Shown here: positions 27,013-34,788 of the stretch, piece after piece
How the letters are laid out: every line of letters starts with the position of its first letter
How positions within the stretch are numbered: position 1 is the stretch's first letter
Assembly (NCBI RefSeq): GCF_015223055.1
Contig: NZ_JADFBX010000013.1
Coordinates: 62,001-126,000 of the forward strand
DNA length: 64,000 nt
Direction: 5' to 3'
Origin: Pedobacter sp. MC2016-24
GTDB taxonomy: Bacteria; Bacteroidota; Bacteroidia; Sphingobacteriales; Sphingobacteriaceae
Position numbers and translations under genes: made by a program
The notes under the pieces: generated by a model
What the model saw: the letters and a program-made list of their open reading frames with translations, nothing else
Database searches by the model: none
What the model was told of the DNA's origin: nothing

Positions 27013-28503
27013 ATGGCAAAGAATAATAACGACGAACAATTTAAAAATGTAATATCGCACGCAAAAGAATACGGTTTTGTATTCCAGAGCAGCGAAATTT
27101 ATGATGGACTAAGCGCCGTATATGATTACGGACAATTGGGTGCAGAACTAAAAAACAACATCAAAACATATTGGTGGAAAGCCATGGTGCAAATGCACGA
27201 AAACATTGTCGGCATCGACTCTGCCATTTTCATGCACCCTAAAGTATGGAAAGCAAGTGGCCACGTAGACGGCTTTAACGATCCCATGATCGATAATAAA
27301 GATTCCAAAAAACGTTACCGTGCCGATCAGTTATTAGAAGATAAAATCACCCGTTACGAAAAGGACGGTAAAACAGATAAAGCGGCAAAATTACAGGCCG
27401 ATATGGATGAGGCCCTGAAATCCGAAAATTTACAGGAGCTGAAAACCTTAATTGAACAACATGAAATCGCCTGTCCGGTTAGTGGTACAAAAAACTGGAC
27501 AGAGGTTCGTCAGTTTAACCTGATGTTCAGCACCCAGTTTGGCGCCATGGCTGAGGGTTCTGAAGAAGTATACCTTCGTCCTGAGACCGCACAGGGTATT
27601 TTTGTAAACTTCTTAAATGTACAAAAATCTGGACGGATGAAAATTCCTTTTGGAATTGCTCAAATCGGTAAAGCTTTTAGAAATGAGGTGATTGCCCGAC
27701 AGTTCATCATGCGGATGCGCGAGTTTGAACAAATGGAAATGCAATTCTTTGTTCGTCCGGGTGAAGACCAGAAATGGTTTGCTTACTGGAAAGAAGCCCG
27801 TCTGAAATGGCATAAAGCCCTGGGTACACCTGATGAAAAATACCGTTTCCACGATCACGTAAAGCTGGCCCACTATGCCAATGCCGCTACCGATATCGAA
27901 TTTGAATTCCCGTTTGGATTTAAGGAAGTAGAAGGAATCCATAGCCGAACGGATTTTGATTTGACACAACATCAGGAATTCTCTGGCAAGAAAATGCAGT
28001 ATTTTGACAACGACCTGAACGAAGAAGGTAAACCTTATGGAAACTATGTTCCTTATGTGATTGAAACTTCGATCGGCTTAGACCGTATGTTCCTGTTAAC
28101 CATGATCAATGCTTTTGAAGAAGAAGACTTAAGCACAGCAGAGAAACAAGACAGCAGAACCTTATTGCGCTTACACCCTTGCTTAGCCCCGATCAAAGTT
28201 GCCATATTCCCTTTAACCAAGAAAGATGGCCTGCCTGAAAAAGCAAGACAAATCATGGATAACCTGAAACTTGATTTCAACTGTGCTTATGAAGAAAAAG
28301 ATGCGATTGGTAAACGCTACCGTCGTCAGGATGCCATTGGTACACCTTTCTGCGTAACTGTTGATCACCAGACCCTGGAAGATGATACCGTAACCATTCG
28401 TCACCGCGATACCATGGAACAACAACGCATTGAGATTAAACACCTGGATGAATTGATTGCCAGTAAAACGAGTTGGAAAACCTTACTGCGTAAAGAAATG
28501 TAA
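27013..28503 (+). CDS. glyS: Glycyl-tRNA synthetase, homodimeric type
   Basis: Class II aminoacyl-tRNA synthetase charging tRNA-Gly. The 496-residue protein has class II motif 2 (F-R-N-E-V-I-A-R-Q, followed by R-M-R-E-F-E-Q-M-E), motif 3 (G-L-D-R-M-F-L) and a C-terminal anticodon-binding domain (V-A-I-F-P-L and Y-D/E-E-K-D-A-I-G-K-R-Y-R-R-Q-D). This is the single-chain alpha2 form typical of Bacteroidota and eukaryotes, not the alpha2beta2 form. It is single and divergent from gldA. Confidence 0.95.
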   Translation: MAKNNNDEQFKNVISHAKEYGFVFQSSEIYDGLSAVYDYGQLGAELKNNIKTYWWKAMVQMHENIVGIDSAIFMHPKVWKASGHVDGFNDPMIDNKDSKKRYRADQLLEDKITRYEKDGKTDKAAKLQADMDEALKSENLQELKTLIEQHEIACPVSGTKNWTEVRQFNLMFSTQFGAMAEGSEEVYLRPETAQGIFVNFLNVQKSGRMKIPFGIAQIGKAFRNEVIARQFIMRMREFEQMEMQFFVRPGEDQKWFAYWKEARLKWHKALGTPDEKYRFHDHVKLAHYANAATDIEFEFPFGFKEVEGIHSRTDFDLTQHQEFSGKKMQYFDNDLNEEGKPYGNYVPYVIETSIGLDRMFLLTMINAFEEEDLSTAEKQDSRTLLRLHPCLAPIKVAIFPLTKKDGLPEKARQIMDNLKLDFNCAYEEKDAIGKRYRRQDAIGTPFCVTVDHQTLEDDTVTIRHRDTMEQQRIEIKHLDELIASKTSWKTLLRKEM

Positions 28504-28565
28504 AAGGAAACGGGGATGTCTCCTCCGAAACACCCCCGTCTAAATTAACGCTCTCACCTATATAG

Positions 28566-28610
28566 ACGCGCATACTTTAATATTATTGTATGCGTGTAAA
28601 TATTTTTTTA
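28566..28610 (+). terminator. Probable terminator of glyS
   Basis: Arms 28566-28575 and 28588-28597 pair with one G-U pair, followed by A3 and a T-rich run up to 28610. Another GC-rich hairpin at about 28510-28541, nearer the stop, lacks a T-run. Confidence 0.6.
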
Positions 28611-28614
28611 TCAA

Positions 28615-29595
28615 CTATTTATTGGGCGTAAATATCCACATGTCATCAAACCTTAAGCTGCCGTTCCGTCCGGTAGTTACATAACCCTTATCCCCCAGGG
28701 AAAAGCCAATTGCAGCTTCCCTTACTGTCCCTTTAAAGGCCTGATACTCTTTCCATGCATCTATATTCGGATCATAACGCCATGTTGTGCCCAATACCTG
28801 TCCATTGCTTCCACCGGTAATGTATCCCTTATCACCGATTACAAAAGTTGCAGCATACTCCCTTTTCAGATTGTACTTATAATCGTCCTCGTTCCGGTTG
28901 AGGTCTTTTAGCTTAACCCAGTCATCAGCCTTGGCATCATAACGCCAAAAATCCGTTAAATAAATGCCGTTGCTTCTTCCTGCACCAATATAGGGACGAT
29001 CTCCAATGGTAAATGTAAAGGCATTTGCCCTTTTGGTTCCCGGTAAACTCATCACCTGTTTCCAGGTATTGGTTTCAGCACTATAGCTAAAAAAATCTTT
29101 AAGATCACCCTGTGTATTGGTACCACTGCCTACATAACCTTTACCATTGGTACTGAAAGCAATGGCGCCATACCTGGCTTCGCCCGGAAAATCTGCTATG
29201 GCTTTCCATTTGTTTGTCGCGGGATCAAATTCATAGAAATCGCGCCTGGCATCCGTGCCATCGGCACCTGTACCTACATAACCTTTGCCGTTTAAAGCAA
29301 ATGCAACAGCATAGTTCCTGGCTTTCCCCGGAAAGTCGGCCTCCACAATCCTGAACCAATTCCGTTTTGAACTGTCGTAATACCACAGATCGGACAAGCG
29401 TTTCTCCCCATCAAAACCACCAACAATATACGTTCTTCCATTCAGGGTAAAACTCGCCGCGGCACTTCTTGCAATCCCCTCAAAGTCAGATCCCGCTACC
29501 CATTCATCCGGATCATCTTTTTTATCTTTTTTACAACCGGATGCCGCCAGGAGCAGCAGGGCAATCAACGAAATGTTTAATAACTTTTTAAGCAT
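28615..29595 (-). CDS. Kelch-repeat lipoprotein
   Basis: Surface or periplasmic lipoprotein of 326 residues, lipobox A-A-S-G-C, then a lysine/aspartate-rich linker. The body has about six kelch units, each with a Y-V/I-G-(G/T)-G strand, W-x-x-(Y/F)-D/N and a following W-K (for example L-W-Y-Y-D and D-F-W-R-Y-D), forming a beta-propeller. It is 10 bp downstream of the DUF4270 gene, so the two probably form one transcript. Kelch propellers usually bind proteins or sugars; the partner is unknown. Confidence 0.85.
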   Translation of the reverse strand: MLKKLLNISLIALLLLAASGCKKDKKDDPDEWVAGSDFEGIARSAAASFTLNGRTYIVGGFDGEKRLSDLWYYDSSKRNWFRIVEADFPGKARNYAVAFALNGKGYVGTGADGTDARRDFYEFDPATNKWKAIADFPGEARYGAIAFSTNGKGYVGSGTNTQGDLKDFFSYSAETNTWKQVMSLPGTKRANAFTFTIGDRPYIGAGRSNGIYLTDFWRYDAKADDWVKLKDLNRNEDDYKYNLKREYAATFVIGDKGYITGGSNGQVLGTTWRYDPNIDAWKEYQAFKGTVREAAIGFSLGDKGYVTTGRNGSLRFDDMWIFTPNK

Positions 29596-29605
29596 GTTTA
29601 TAAGA

Positions 29606-30949
29606 TTAGAATTTAGTGTATAAGATTTTTGTTTTAATAGATACGGCTGGTTTATTGCCTTTAATCAGGAGCCGGTCCAGACCGTTCATGAGTCCGGATA
29701 AAGGCACACTCAGTAATAATGAGGTATTTTTATGCTCGCCTTTTTTAAGCTGGTACGCATAATCTGCCAGTTCAAAAACATACCTTCCGTTCGAGCCGGC
29801 CTCATTTCCTTTTTGAAAAGAAGCTTGCTGAATTGCATCAGAAAACTGAGCTTTTACAATAGATTTGGGCGTATTTGAAGAATTGGCGATAAAAAGAATC
29901 AGTGATGAAGGTGCTTTAAAAGTGCCATAAGTATCCGGTTTGGTCTCAATGATAAGTTGGACCTTATTGATCACAATTTTGGGTTCTTTGACAAATTCCA
30001 GCAGCCCCGGCAATTGTAGCTTGGTCACAATGCCGGTCCCACCCTGTATGACAAGCTGATGATCAGTAAGTTCAGACTTCAGTTCCCGATGTTGATAGTT
30101 CAGTTCGCTAAGTTTGGTGTTTTTACGATCCGTTTCTATATGGTTAAACTGATGGGTTTTTAAATTCAGCGAAAAAGCAATCTTGCTTTTCTTCAGCATT
30201 CCGTCATTGCTTCTGTAATTATAATAAAGGTAAATTTTTGCGGAATCAGCTTTAAAACCGTTGATGCTTTTTCCGTTTTCAGAGCGGATCACAATGCCTT
30301 TAAAATAGTCCTGAAACTCTTCCGCATCGGTGATCCTTTTATCCTTGTTTACAATCATCTGGAACATTTCTGCACCCAGCGCTTTATTGAGGTTCACAAT
30401 AACGCTATCTGATTTTTTTGGTCTTGGTGTGAACAACCGCTCGCCCAGCGCAACCGGTTCATATTTAAAACTGCTGGCACTGTAAATGGCATCTCCTTCT
30501 ACAAAAACAGGACGTTCTTCGTCCTCTATGCCGCCTTTTACTTTACGCAACACAATGCGCTCGGTAAGCCTGTTTACCAGCAGGCGCTGTGCGGCCAGGG
30601 TATCACCATAAGTATATCCATTGTATTTGAGTACCAGGTTTAGCGAATCATAAACGGCTCCATCTTGTAAAGCACCTGTGGTAAAATCTGTTTTAAACTG
30701 CATGTAAGATGAAACGTTGGTCTTACCCAGGTCGTTGTCGTTCAATTCACCCAACAGGATGCTGCCGGTATTGGATGTTGGCAGAGAATCCAACAGGTAG
30801 GTAGAGCCGATAACCTGAATACTGTCCGCCAGTTCCAGGCTCAGACCATCATCGTTTCCCATATTGATGGTACCATTGCTTTTACAAGCTGTAAATAAGG
30901 AAAAAAAGCAGGCTAAAAGTATCGGCAAATATTGAAATAGTTTGTTCAT
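29606..30949 (-). CDS. DUF4270 family lipoprotein
   Basis: Lipoprotein of 447 residues, signal with lipobox F-T-A-C, followed by a beta-rich DUF4270 body (opening D-S-I-Q-V-I-G-S-T-Y-L-L-D, with S-I-L-L-G-E and Y-x-Q-F motifs). The family is restricted to Bacteroidota and has no established function. ATG at 30949 is preferred over an upstream in-frame start that would precede the signal by twelve residues. It is followed at 10 bp by the kelch lipoprotein gene. A TGTTAA array lies 53 bp upstream of the ATG, with a CATATTTG box (one mismatch from consensus) at 30983-30990 between. Confidence 0.85.
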   Translation of the reverse strand: MNKLFQYLPILLACFFSLFTACKSNGTINMGNDDGLSLELADSIQVIGSTYLLDSLPTSNTGSILLGELNDNDLGKTNVSSYMQFKTDFTTGALQDGAVYDSLNLVLKYNGYTYGDTLAAQRLLVNRLTERIVLRKVKGGIEDEERPVFVEGDAIYSASSFKYEPVALGERLFTPRPKKSDSVIVNLNKALGAEMFQMIVNKDKRITDAEEFQDYFKGIVIRSENGKSINGFKADSAKIYLYYNYRSNDGMLKKSKIAFSLNLKTHQFNHIETDRKNTKLSELNYQHRELKSELTDHQLVIQGGTGIVTKLQLPGLLEFVKEPKIVINKVQLIIETKPDTYGTFKAPSSLILFIANSSNTPKSIVKAQFSDAIQQASFQKGNEAGSNGRYVFELADYAYQLKKGEHKNTSLLLSVPLSGLMNGLDRLLIKGNKPAVSIKTKILYTKF

Positions 30950-31001
30950 AATTGGTTTATTGGTATAGGTAAAAACATGGGACAAATATGAGGGAGCCCA
31001 A

Positions 31002-31041
31002 TGTTAATGAATGTTACAAATTGTTAAATTGAGTTAAGGGA
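31002..31041. promoter_or_regulatory. TGTTAA direct-repeat array 1 (10-bp period, four units)
   Basis: Units TGTTAA 31002, TGTTAC 31012, TGTTAA 31022 and AGTTAA 31032 recur every 10 bp on the plus strand. The array is just upstream of the DUF4270-kelch pair. Such exact helical spacing is typical of OmpR/PhoB-type regulator sites. Confidence 0.75.
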
Positions 31042-31055
31042 GGTACCGGGGAAAC

Positions 31056-31090
31056 AAAAAGGACTGTATCAAATTTTCCTGATACAGTCC
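31056..31090 (-). terminator. Terminator of the CPCMMQHQC protein gene
   Basis: Perfect 11-bp arms 31061-31071 and 31080-31090 with an eight-base loop; on the minus strand five T follow (31060-31056). It lies 27 bp after the stop at 31118. Confidence 0.88.
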
Positions 31091-31117
31091 CCCCTGCCGC
31101 TGACCTGACCTCAGGCC

Positions 31118-31546
31118 TTAAGGTTTAGATTTACTTTTCTGGATCTTGATGGTGTCTTCCGGAAAAACGCGTGGCTCCAATGATTCAACAGCAGATACTG
31201 TTGGCATTGTTCTGGCAAAAACACCGCCTAAAACAGAGCACTGATGTTGCATCATACATGGGCACATGTAAACATAAACCACCTGGCCCATTGGAGCCTG
31301 GCTTAAATACACCATATTCCCTTCCTGGGGCATACCCTCAACTCTGGTTGCAGCTACTCCTGGTACTGCAGAGAAAGTTGCTGGTACAGCAGGTGTTGAG
31401 CGCGTTGATACTGTAGGGAGTGTTGGTGCTGCCTGAAATGACGCTGCATTTTTCGGTTCTGCGGATATACGCGGTTGTACTTGCTGCGCCTTTGCAGTGG
31501 CGAATGCGAAGATTAAGACCAGGATGCCATAAAACTGTTTTTTCAT
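31118..31546 (-). CDS. Secreted low-complexity protein with Cys/Met/His motif
   Basis: A 142-residue protein of unknown family. A signal peptide spans about residues 1-20 (ending A-K-A-Q). The middle is rich in Ala, Pro, Ser, Thr and Val, and around residues 94-103 it reads M-C-P-C-M-M-Q-H-Q-C, a cluster that could bind copper, zinc or another soft metal. The C-terminus is charged and basic (K-I-Q-K-S-K-S-K-P). It is divergent from the histidine kinase gene and has TGTTAA array 2 upstream. The metal role is inference from residue type only. Confidence 0.7.
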   Translation of the reverse strand: MKKQFYGILVLIFAFATAKAQQVQPRISAEPKNAASFQAAPTLPTVSTRSTPAVPATFSAVPGVAATRVEGMPQEGNMVYLSQAPMGQVVYVYMCPCMMQHQCSVLGGVFARTMPTVSAVESLEPRVFPEDTIKIQKSKSKP

Positions 31547-31594
31547 ACTATCTATTTTTAAGTGATTGAATACCCCAAAGGTCTTACAGCCAAT

Positions 31595-31624
31595 TGTTAA
31601 CCATTGTTATAAATTGTTAAAACG
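31595..31624. promoter_or_regulatory. TGTTAA direct-repeat array 2 (three units)
   Basis: TGTTAA at 31595, TGTTAT at 31605 and TGTTAA at 31615, again exactly every 10 bp on the plus strand. It is 49 bp upstream of the secreted protein's ATG. Confidence 0.7.
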
Positions 31625-31667
31625 ATATGCCGCTACGCCCGGGCCCTGTATGCTTTCCGGCGAGAAA

Positions 31668-31707
31668 TGTTAATTAATGTTACAATTTGTTAAATAAGGT
31701 TAAGGGC
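31668..31707. promoter_or_regulatory. TGTTAA direct-repeat array 3 (four units)
   Basis: TGTTAA 31668, TGTTAC 31678, TGTTAA 31688 and GGTTAA 31698, period 10 bp, nearly identical to array 1. It ends about 25 bp before the -7 box of the histidine kinase gene, where an activator would touch RNA polymerase. Confidence 0.75.
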
Positions 31708-31731
31708 TGCGGTTAGCCAGTACGCTTGCTA

Positions 31732-31739
31732 TACATTTG
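31732..31739 (+). promoter_or_regulatory. Putative -7 box of the histidine kinase operon
   Basis: TACATTTG matches TAnnTTTG, 20 bp before the ATG. No -33 TTG is found at the usual distance, which fits a promoter that needs an activator bound at array 3. Confidence 0.5.
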
Positions 31740-31758
31740 CCCTGAAACCAACCACACC

Positions 31759-33024
31759 ATGTTACATCGAATCAAATACATTCAGTACTTAATGATCTTT
31801 TGTATCCTGGGGGTAATTCTTACCCAGGGATACTGGTTGTATAAAGATTACAATTATTATAGCGGACAACCCCTGTTTTCAGCGGATTACAGTTTTTTTC
31901 AAAGGGTGCAGACTGTAAGTACCATTCCGGCATCGGATTTGCAAATTGTAAAAGGCAACCCTGCAAATGCCGCAGGCTTTACGCCAATGGGTAAACTGAT
32001 CAATGCCGGAATACAGGTGCACGCAGTTCCGGCGAGCAGAATGCCACCAGATTCGGTCGCAAGTACCAGCCTGCCTTCAATTGTGGCTTATCCAAGTACT
32101 ACAGCTCAAACCCTACCGGCCGGTGTCACACCCAGACTAAATGCGGTATCTATGGGTATACCGGCAATGGCCTCCACCTCCCTTTACAAACCTGTTCTTT
32201 ACAAAGCACCGCTTTCTTACGTTTTGCAAAAAATGAAATTGCAGTTTGGGGTTTCCATCCTGCTGATTTTGTTTACGACCACCTGCTTTATTTTCATGTC
32301 CATCACCATATTCCGACAAAGCAAGCTATCTGTCGCGAAAAACAACTTCATCAACAACATGACCCATGAGCTTAAAACACCCCTGGCTACAGTTTCGGTA
32401 GCTGTAGAAGCCATGCGGAATTTCGGTGCCTGGGATGATCAGCGTAAAGCACAACTTTATTTAAACATTTCAAAAAATGAAATAGACCACCTCTCCAAGC
32501 TGATTGAGCTGATCTTGCAGCAATCCATCTTCGAATCGCACAAAATGGAGCTCAGCATCAAATTTACCGATGTAAACAGGATTTTGAAAGATGTGACCGA
32601 CAATTATGCTTTATCCAATAAACAGGTACAGATTTTCGTGACCTGTGCAGCAGACATTCCTTTGATACCGGTTGATGCAGTACATATGAGTAATGTATTT
32701 AGAAACCTGATTGACAATGCCATCAAATACTCATCAGAAGAAAAGATCATCAGAATCAACAGTGAATTCCAGAACCAGCACTGGAAATTGAGTGTAAGTG
32801 ACAATGGCATAGGCATACCGAAGATCTATCAAAAGGATGTTTTTGAACGCTTCTTCAGGGTACCCAATGGGGACGTGAATCCGATAAAAGGTTTTGGTCT
32901 GGGCTTATCCTATATTAAACAAGTGGTTAGCCTGCACAACGGCAGTATTAGTCTCCAGAGTATTGAGCACTATGGCAGCGTATTTACCATTTCAATTCCA
33001 TTTAAACAAAACAGCCTGACATGA
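31759..33024 (+). CDS. Sensor histidine kinase
   Basis: Membrane sensor kinase of 421 residues. Membrane segments lie at about 8-28 and 155-180, enclosing a periplasmic loop of about 125 residues that is rich in Ala, Pro, Ser and Thr and has no recognised sensor domain. There follows the phospho-acceptor H203 in M-T-H-E-L-K-T-P-L-A, the N box R-N-L-I-D-N-A-I-K-Y and G boxes D-N-G-I-G-I-P and G-F-G-L-G-L. No HAMP is obvious. ATG at 31759 is used; an in-frame upstream TTG would overlap the -7 box. Its stop overlaps the regulator start (ATGA). Confidence 0.93.
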   Translation: MLHRIKYIQYLMIFCILGVILTQGYWLYKDYNYYSGQPLFSADYSFFQRVQTVSTIPASDLQIVKGNPANAAGFTPMGKLINAGIQVHAVPASRMPPDSVASTSLPSIVAYPSTTAQTLPAGVTPRLNAVSMGIPAMASTSLYKPVLYKAPLSYVLQKMKLQFGVSILLILFTTTCFIFMSITIFRQSKLSVAKNNFINNMTHELKTPLATVSVAVEAMRNFGAWDDQRKAQLYLNISKNEIDHLSKLIELILQQSIFESHKMELSIKFTDVNRILKDVTDNYALSNKQVQIFVTCAADIPLIPVDAVHMSNVFRNLIDNAIKYSSEEKIIRINSEFQNQHWKLSVSDNGIGIPKIYQKDVFERFFRVPNGDVNPIKGFGLGLSYIKQVVSLHNGSISLQSIEHYGSVFTISIPFKQNSLT

Positions 33025-33716
33025 GCATCCTATTAGTTGAAGACGAGGCCGGACTGGCAAAAATAGTAACCGACAGCCTGGAATTTAAAGGCTATTCGGT
33101 ACGCCATTGTTTAAACGGAAAAGAAGGTTTAGCTAGTTTTATGGCTGAGAAACCCGACATCATCATTCTGGATGTCATGATGCCTCATATGGATGGCTTT
33201 AACCTGGCTATTAAAATCAGGGCACAGGATACAAAAACACCCATTATATTTCTAACGGCAAGAACACAAACCACAGACGTACTGAAAGGCTTTGAAATTG
33301 GCGCAAACGATTACATCAAAAAGCCGTTCAGCATTGAGGAGCTCATTGTAAGGATCAACTTTCAACTCAAACAGACCGAGAAAAGCATTGATAAAAAATA
33401 TACAATCGGCAATTACAATTTCGATGGTAAAAATCAATTGCTATCAATTAACGATCAAGTCAGAACCTTATCTTACCGGGAATCTGAATTACTAAGGAAA
33501 CTGTGTGAACATCAACATGAAATCCTGACCAGGAAAGACCTTATAGACGACCTCTGGGAACATGAAAATTTCTTTACGGGCAGAAGTCTGGATGTATTCA
33601 TCAGCAGGATCCGAACGTATTTGAAAGAAGACCCGCAGGTGCGCATCATCAACATCCGAAAAGCAGGTTACCAATTGGTCATCAAAAAGGATGAGTTCGC
33701 AGTGAGTCCACAGTGA
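33021..33716 (+). CDS. OmpR-family response regulator
   Basis: DNA-binding regulator of 231 residues, partner of the upstream kinase. The receiver domain has E7-D8, phospho-acceptor D51 in I-I-I-L-D-V-M-M-P and K-K-P-F near 102; the C-terminus is a winged helix (S-Y-R-E-S-E-L-L, then D-V-F-I-S-R-I-R-T-Y and R-K-A-G-Y-Q-L). The start overlaps the kinase stop by four bases. The last codons (A-V-S-P-Q) and the stop are formed by copies of an 11-bp tandem repeat, so the C-terminus may vary among strains. Confidence 0.94.
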   Translation: MSILLVEDEAGLAKIVTDSLEFKGYSVRHCLNGKEGLASFMAEKPDIIILDVMMPHMDGFNLAIKIRAQDTKTPIIFLTARTQTTDVLKGFEIGANDYIKKPFSIEELIVRINFQLKQTEKSIDKKYTIGNYNFDGKNQLLSINDQVRTLSYRESELLRKLCEHQHEILTRKDLIDDLWEHENFFTGRSLDVFISRIRTYLKEDPQVRIINIRKAGYQLVIKKDEFAVSPQ

Positions 33717-33772
33717 GTCCACGGTGAGTCCACGGTGAGTCCACGTATTTACTGAAAATAGGTGGACTCACC
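33702..33772. repeat. Four 11-bp tandem repeats plus an inverted copy
   Basis: The unit GTGAGTCCAC(A/G) begins at 33702, 33713, 33724 and 33735. An inverted copy at 33762-33772 can pair with the last unit as an 11-bp stem with a 17-base loop. No T-run follows. The regulator's stop codon lies in the second unit. Confidence 0.85.
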
Positions 33773-33892
33773 CTGGTTTCATGATGCTTTGATGGTGCTG
33801 TCAACTACTACCGTTCCAGAGCCACTACAGGTTTCATCTTATTTTCCAGACCGCTGATATTAAAAACATAAATCCCGCGTTTAACATGACAG

Positions 33893-34582
33893 ATGAAACT
33901 TGCATACCTGCTTCTCCTTCTTTTTATTCCCTTGCTGCAGCCAAATACAGTTGCAGCTCAGCAAAGCCGTTATTCCTTTACAAAGGAAGAATTGAAGATG
34001 GCCAATACGGCTGGCAATGCTGGTTATTTAACCGGGCAAGAGAAAGACATGGTCATGTATATTAATCTGGCGCGCATGGATGGAGAAAAATTCTTCTATA
34101 CTTATTTTGAGCAGTTTATAGATGACTACAATCAGGACATGCGGCAATACAACAATTACAATGAACTTAAAGTAAACAGGAATACCAGTTATTACCGAAG
34201 TCTAAAAAAAACGCTGAGCGAGGTTAAAAACCTACCCGTTTTTTGGCCCGACGAAGCATTGACGCAAATTGCCAGAAACCACGCAACGGACTTAAACCGG
34301 AATAACTTTGCAGGGCATCAATCCAGCAATGGGAGAAGTGTAAAAGATCGCATCGACACCGTATATCCCAATAAATCAAGTGCTGAAAACCTGGCTTTTG
34401 GATTTCCTACTGGCCTGGGCAATGTCTGCATGCTTTTGCTGGACAAGGGCGTTCCCGACCTCGGGCACCGCAAGAGTTTGCTCAACACGAATTTAAAGTT
34501 AAACCGGATCGGCGCCTGCATCGGGCCACACCCAGCGTACCGCTATTGTGCAGTGATAGACCTCGTTTCACTACCCAATTAA
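33893..34582 (+). CDS. CAP/SCP-domain secreted protein
   Basis: Exported protein of 229 residues: signal peptide about 1-22 (ending V-A-A-Q), a charged helical region and a CAP domain. The domain has L-T-Q-I-A-R-N-H-A-T-D-L, then F-A-G-H-Q-S-S-N-G-R-S-V and L-G-H-R-K-S-L-L, the conserved CAP helix and histidines. CAP proteins have varied extracellular roles and no fixed reaction. It follows a repeat-rich spacer of 176 bp after the regulator and is probably transcribed on its own. Confidence 0.87.
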   Translation: MKLAYLLLLLFIPLLQPNTVAAQQSRYSFTKEELKMANTAGNAGYLTGQEKDMVMYINLARMDGEKFFYTYFEQFIDDYNQDMRQYNNYNELKVNRNTSYYRSLKKTLSEVKNLPVFWPDEALTQIARNHATDLNRNNFAGHQSSNGRSVKDRIDTVYPNKSSAENLAFGFPTGLGNVCMLLLDKGVPDLGHRKSLLNTNLKLNRIGACIGPHPAYRYCAVIDLVSLPN

Positions 34583-34788
34583 TAAAAACATAATTTACAA
34601 GGTCTTTTTTTTTGAAATCAGCAAAAACATACCGAGATTTGCGCCATGAATTTCAATTCCGCTAAAGACTTTAACTACTAAGCCCCGATTTGAGCATATT
34701 TTAATGCGAGGGGCCTCCTCCCAAAATGATCATTTATTCATCAATTTATTTTATTTCAGATCTATAACATCTGTTATTCTTAGTTTCT

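Noticed and set aside
33702-33772. Repeat cluster as a CRISPR
   Set aside because: The units are directly adjacent with no unique spacers and no cas genes are nearby; it is a simple tandem repeat.
34646-34681. 11-codon frame after an AGATTTG-like sequence in the spacer before the FMN protein
   Set aside because: Too short and without conserved features; the 206-bp spacer shows no other gene.
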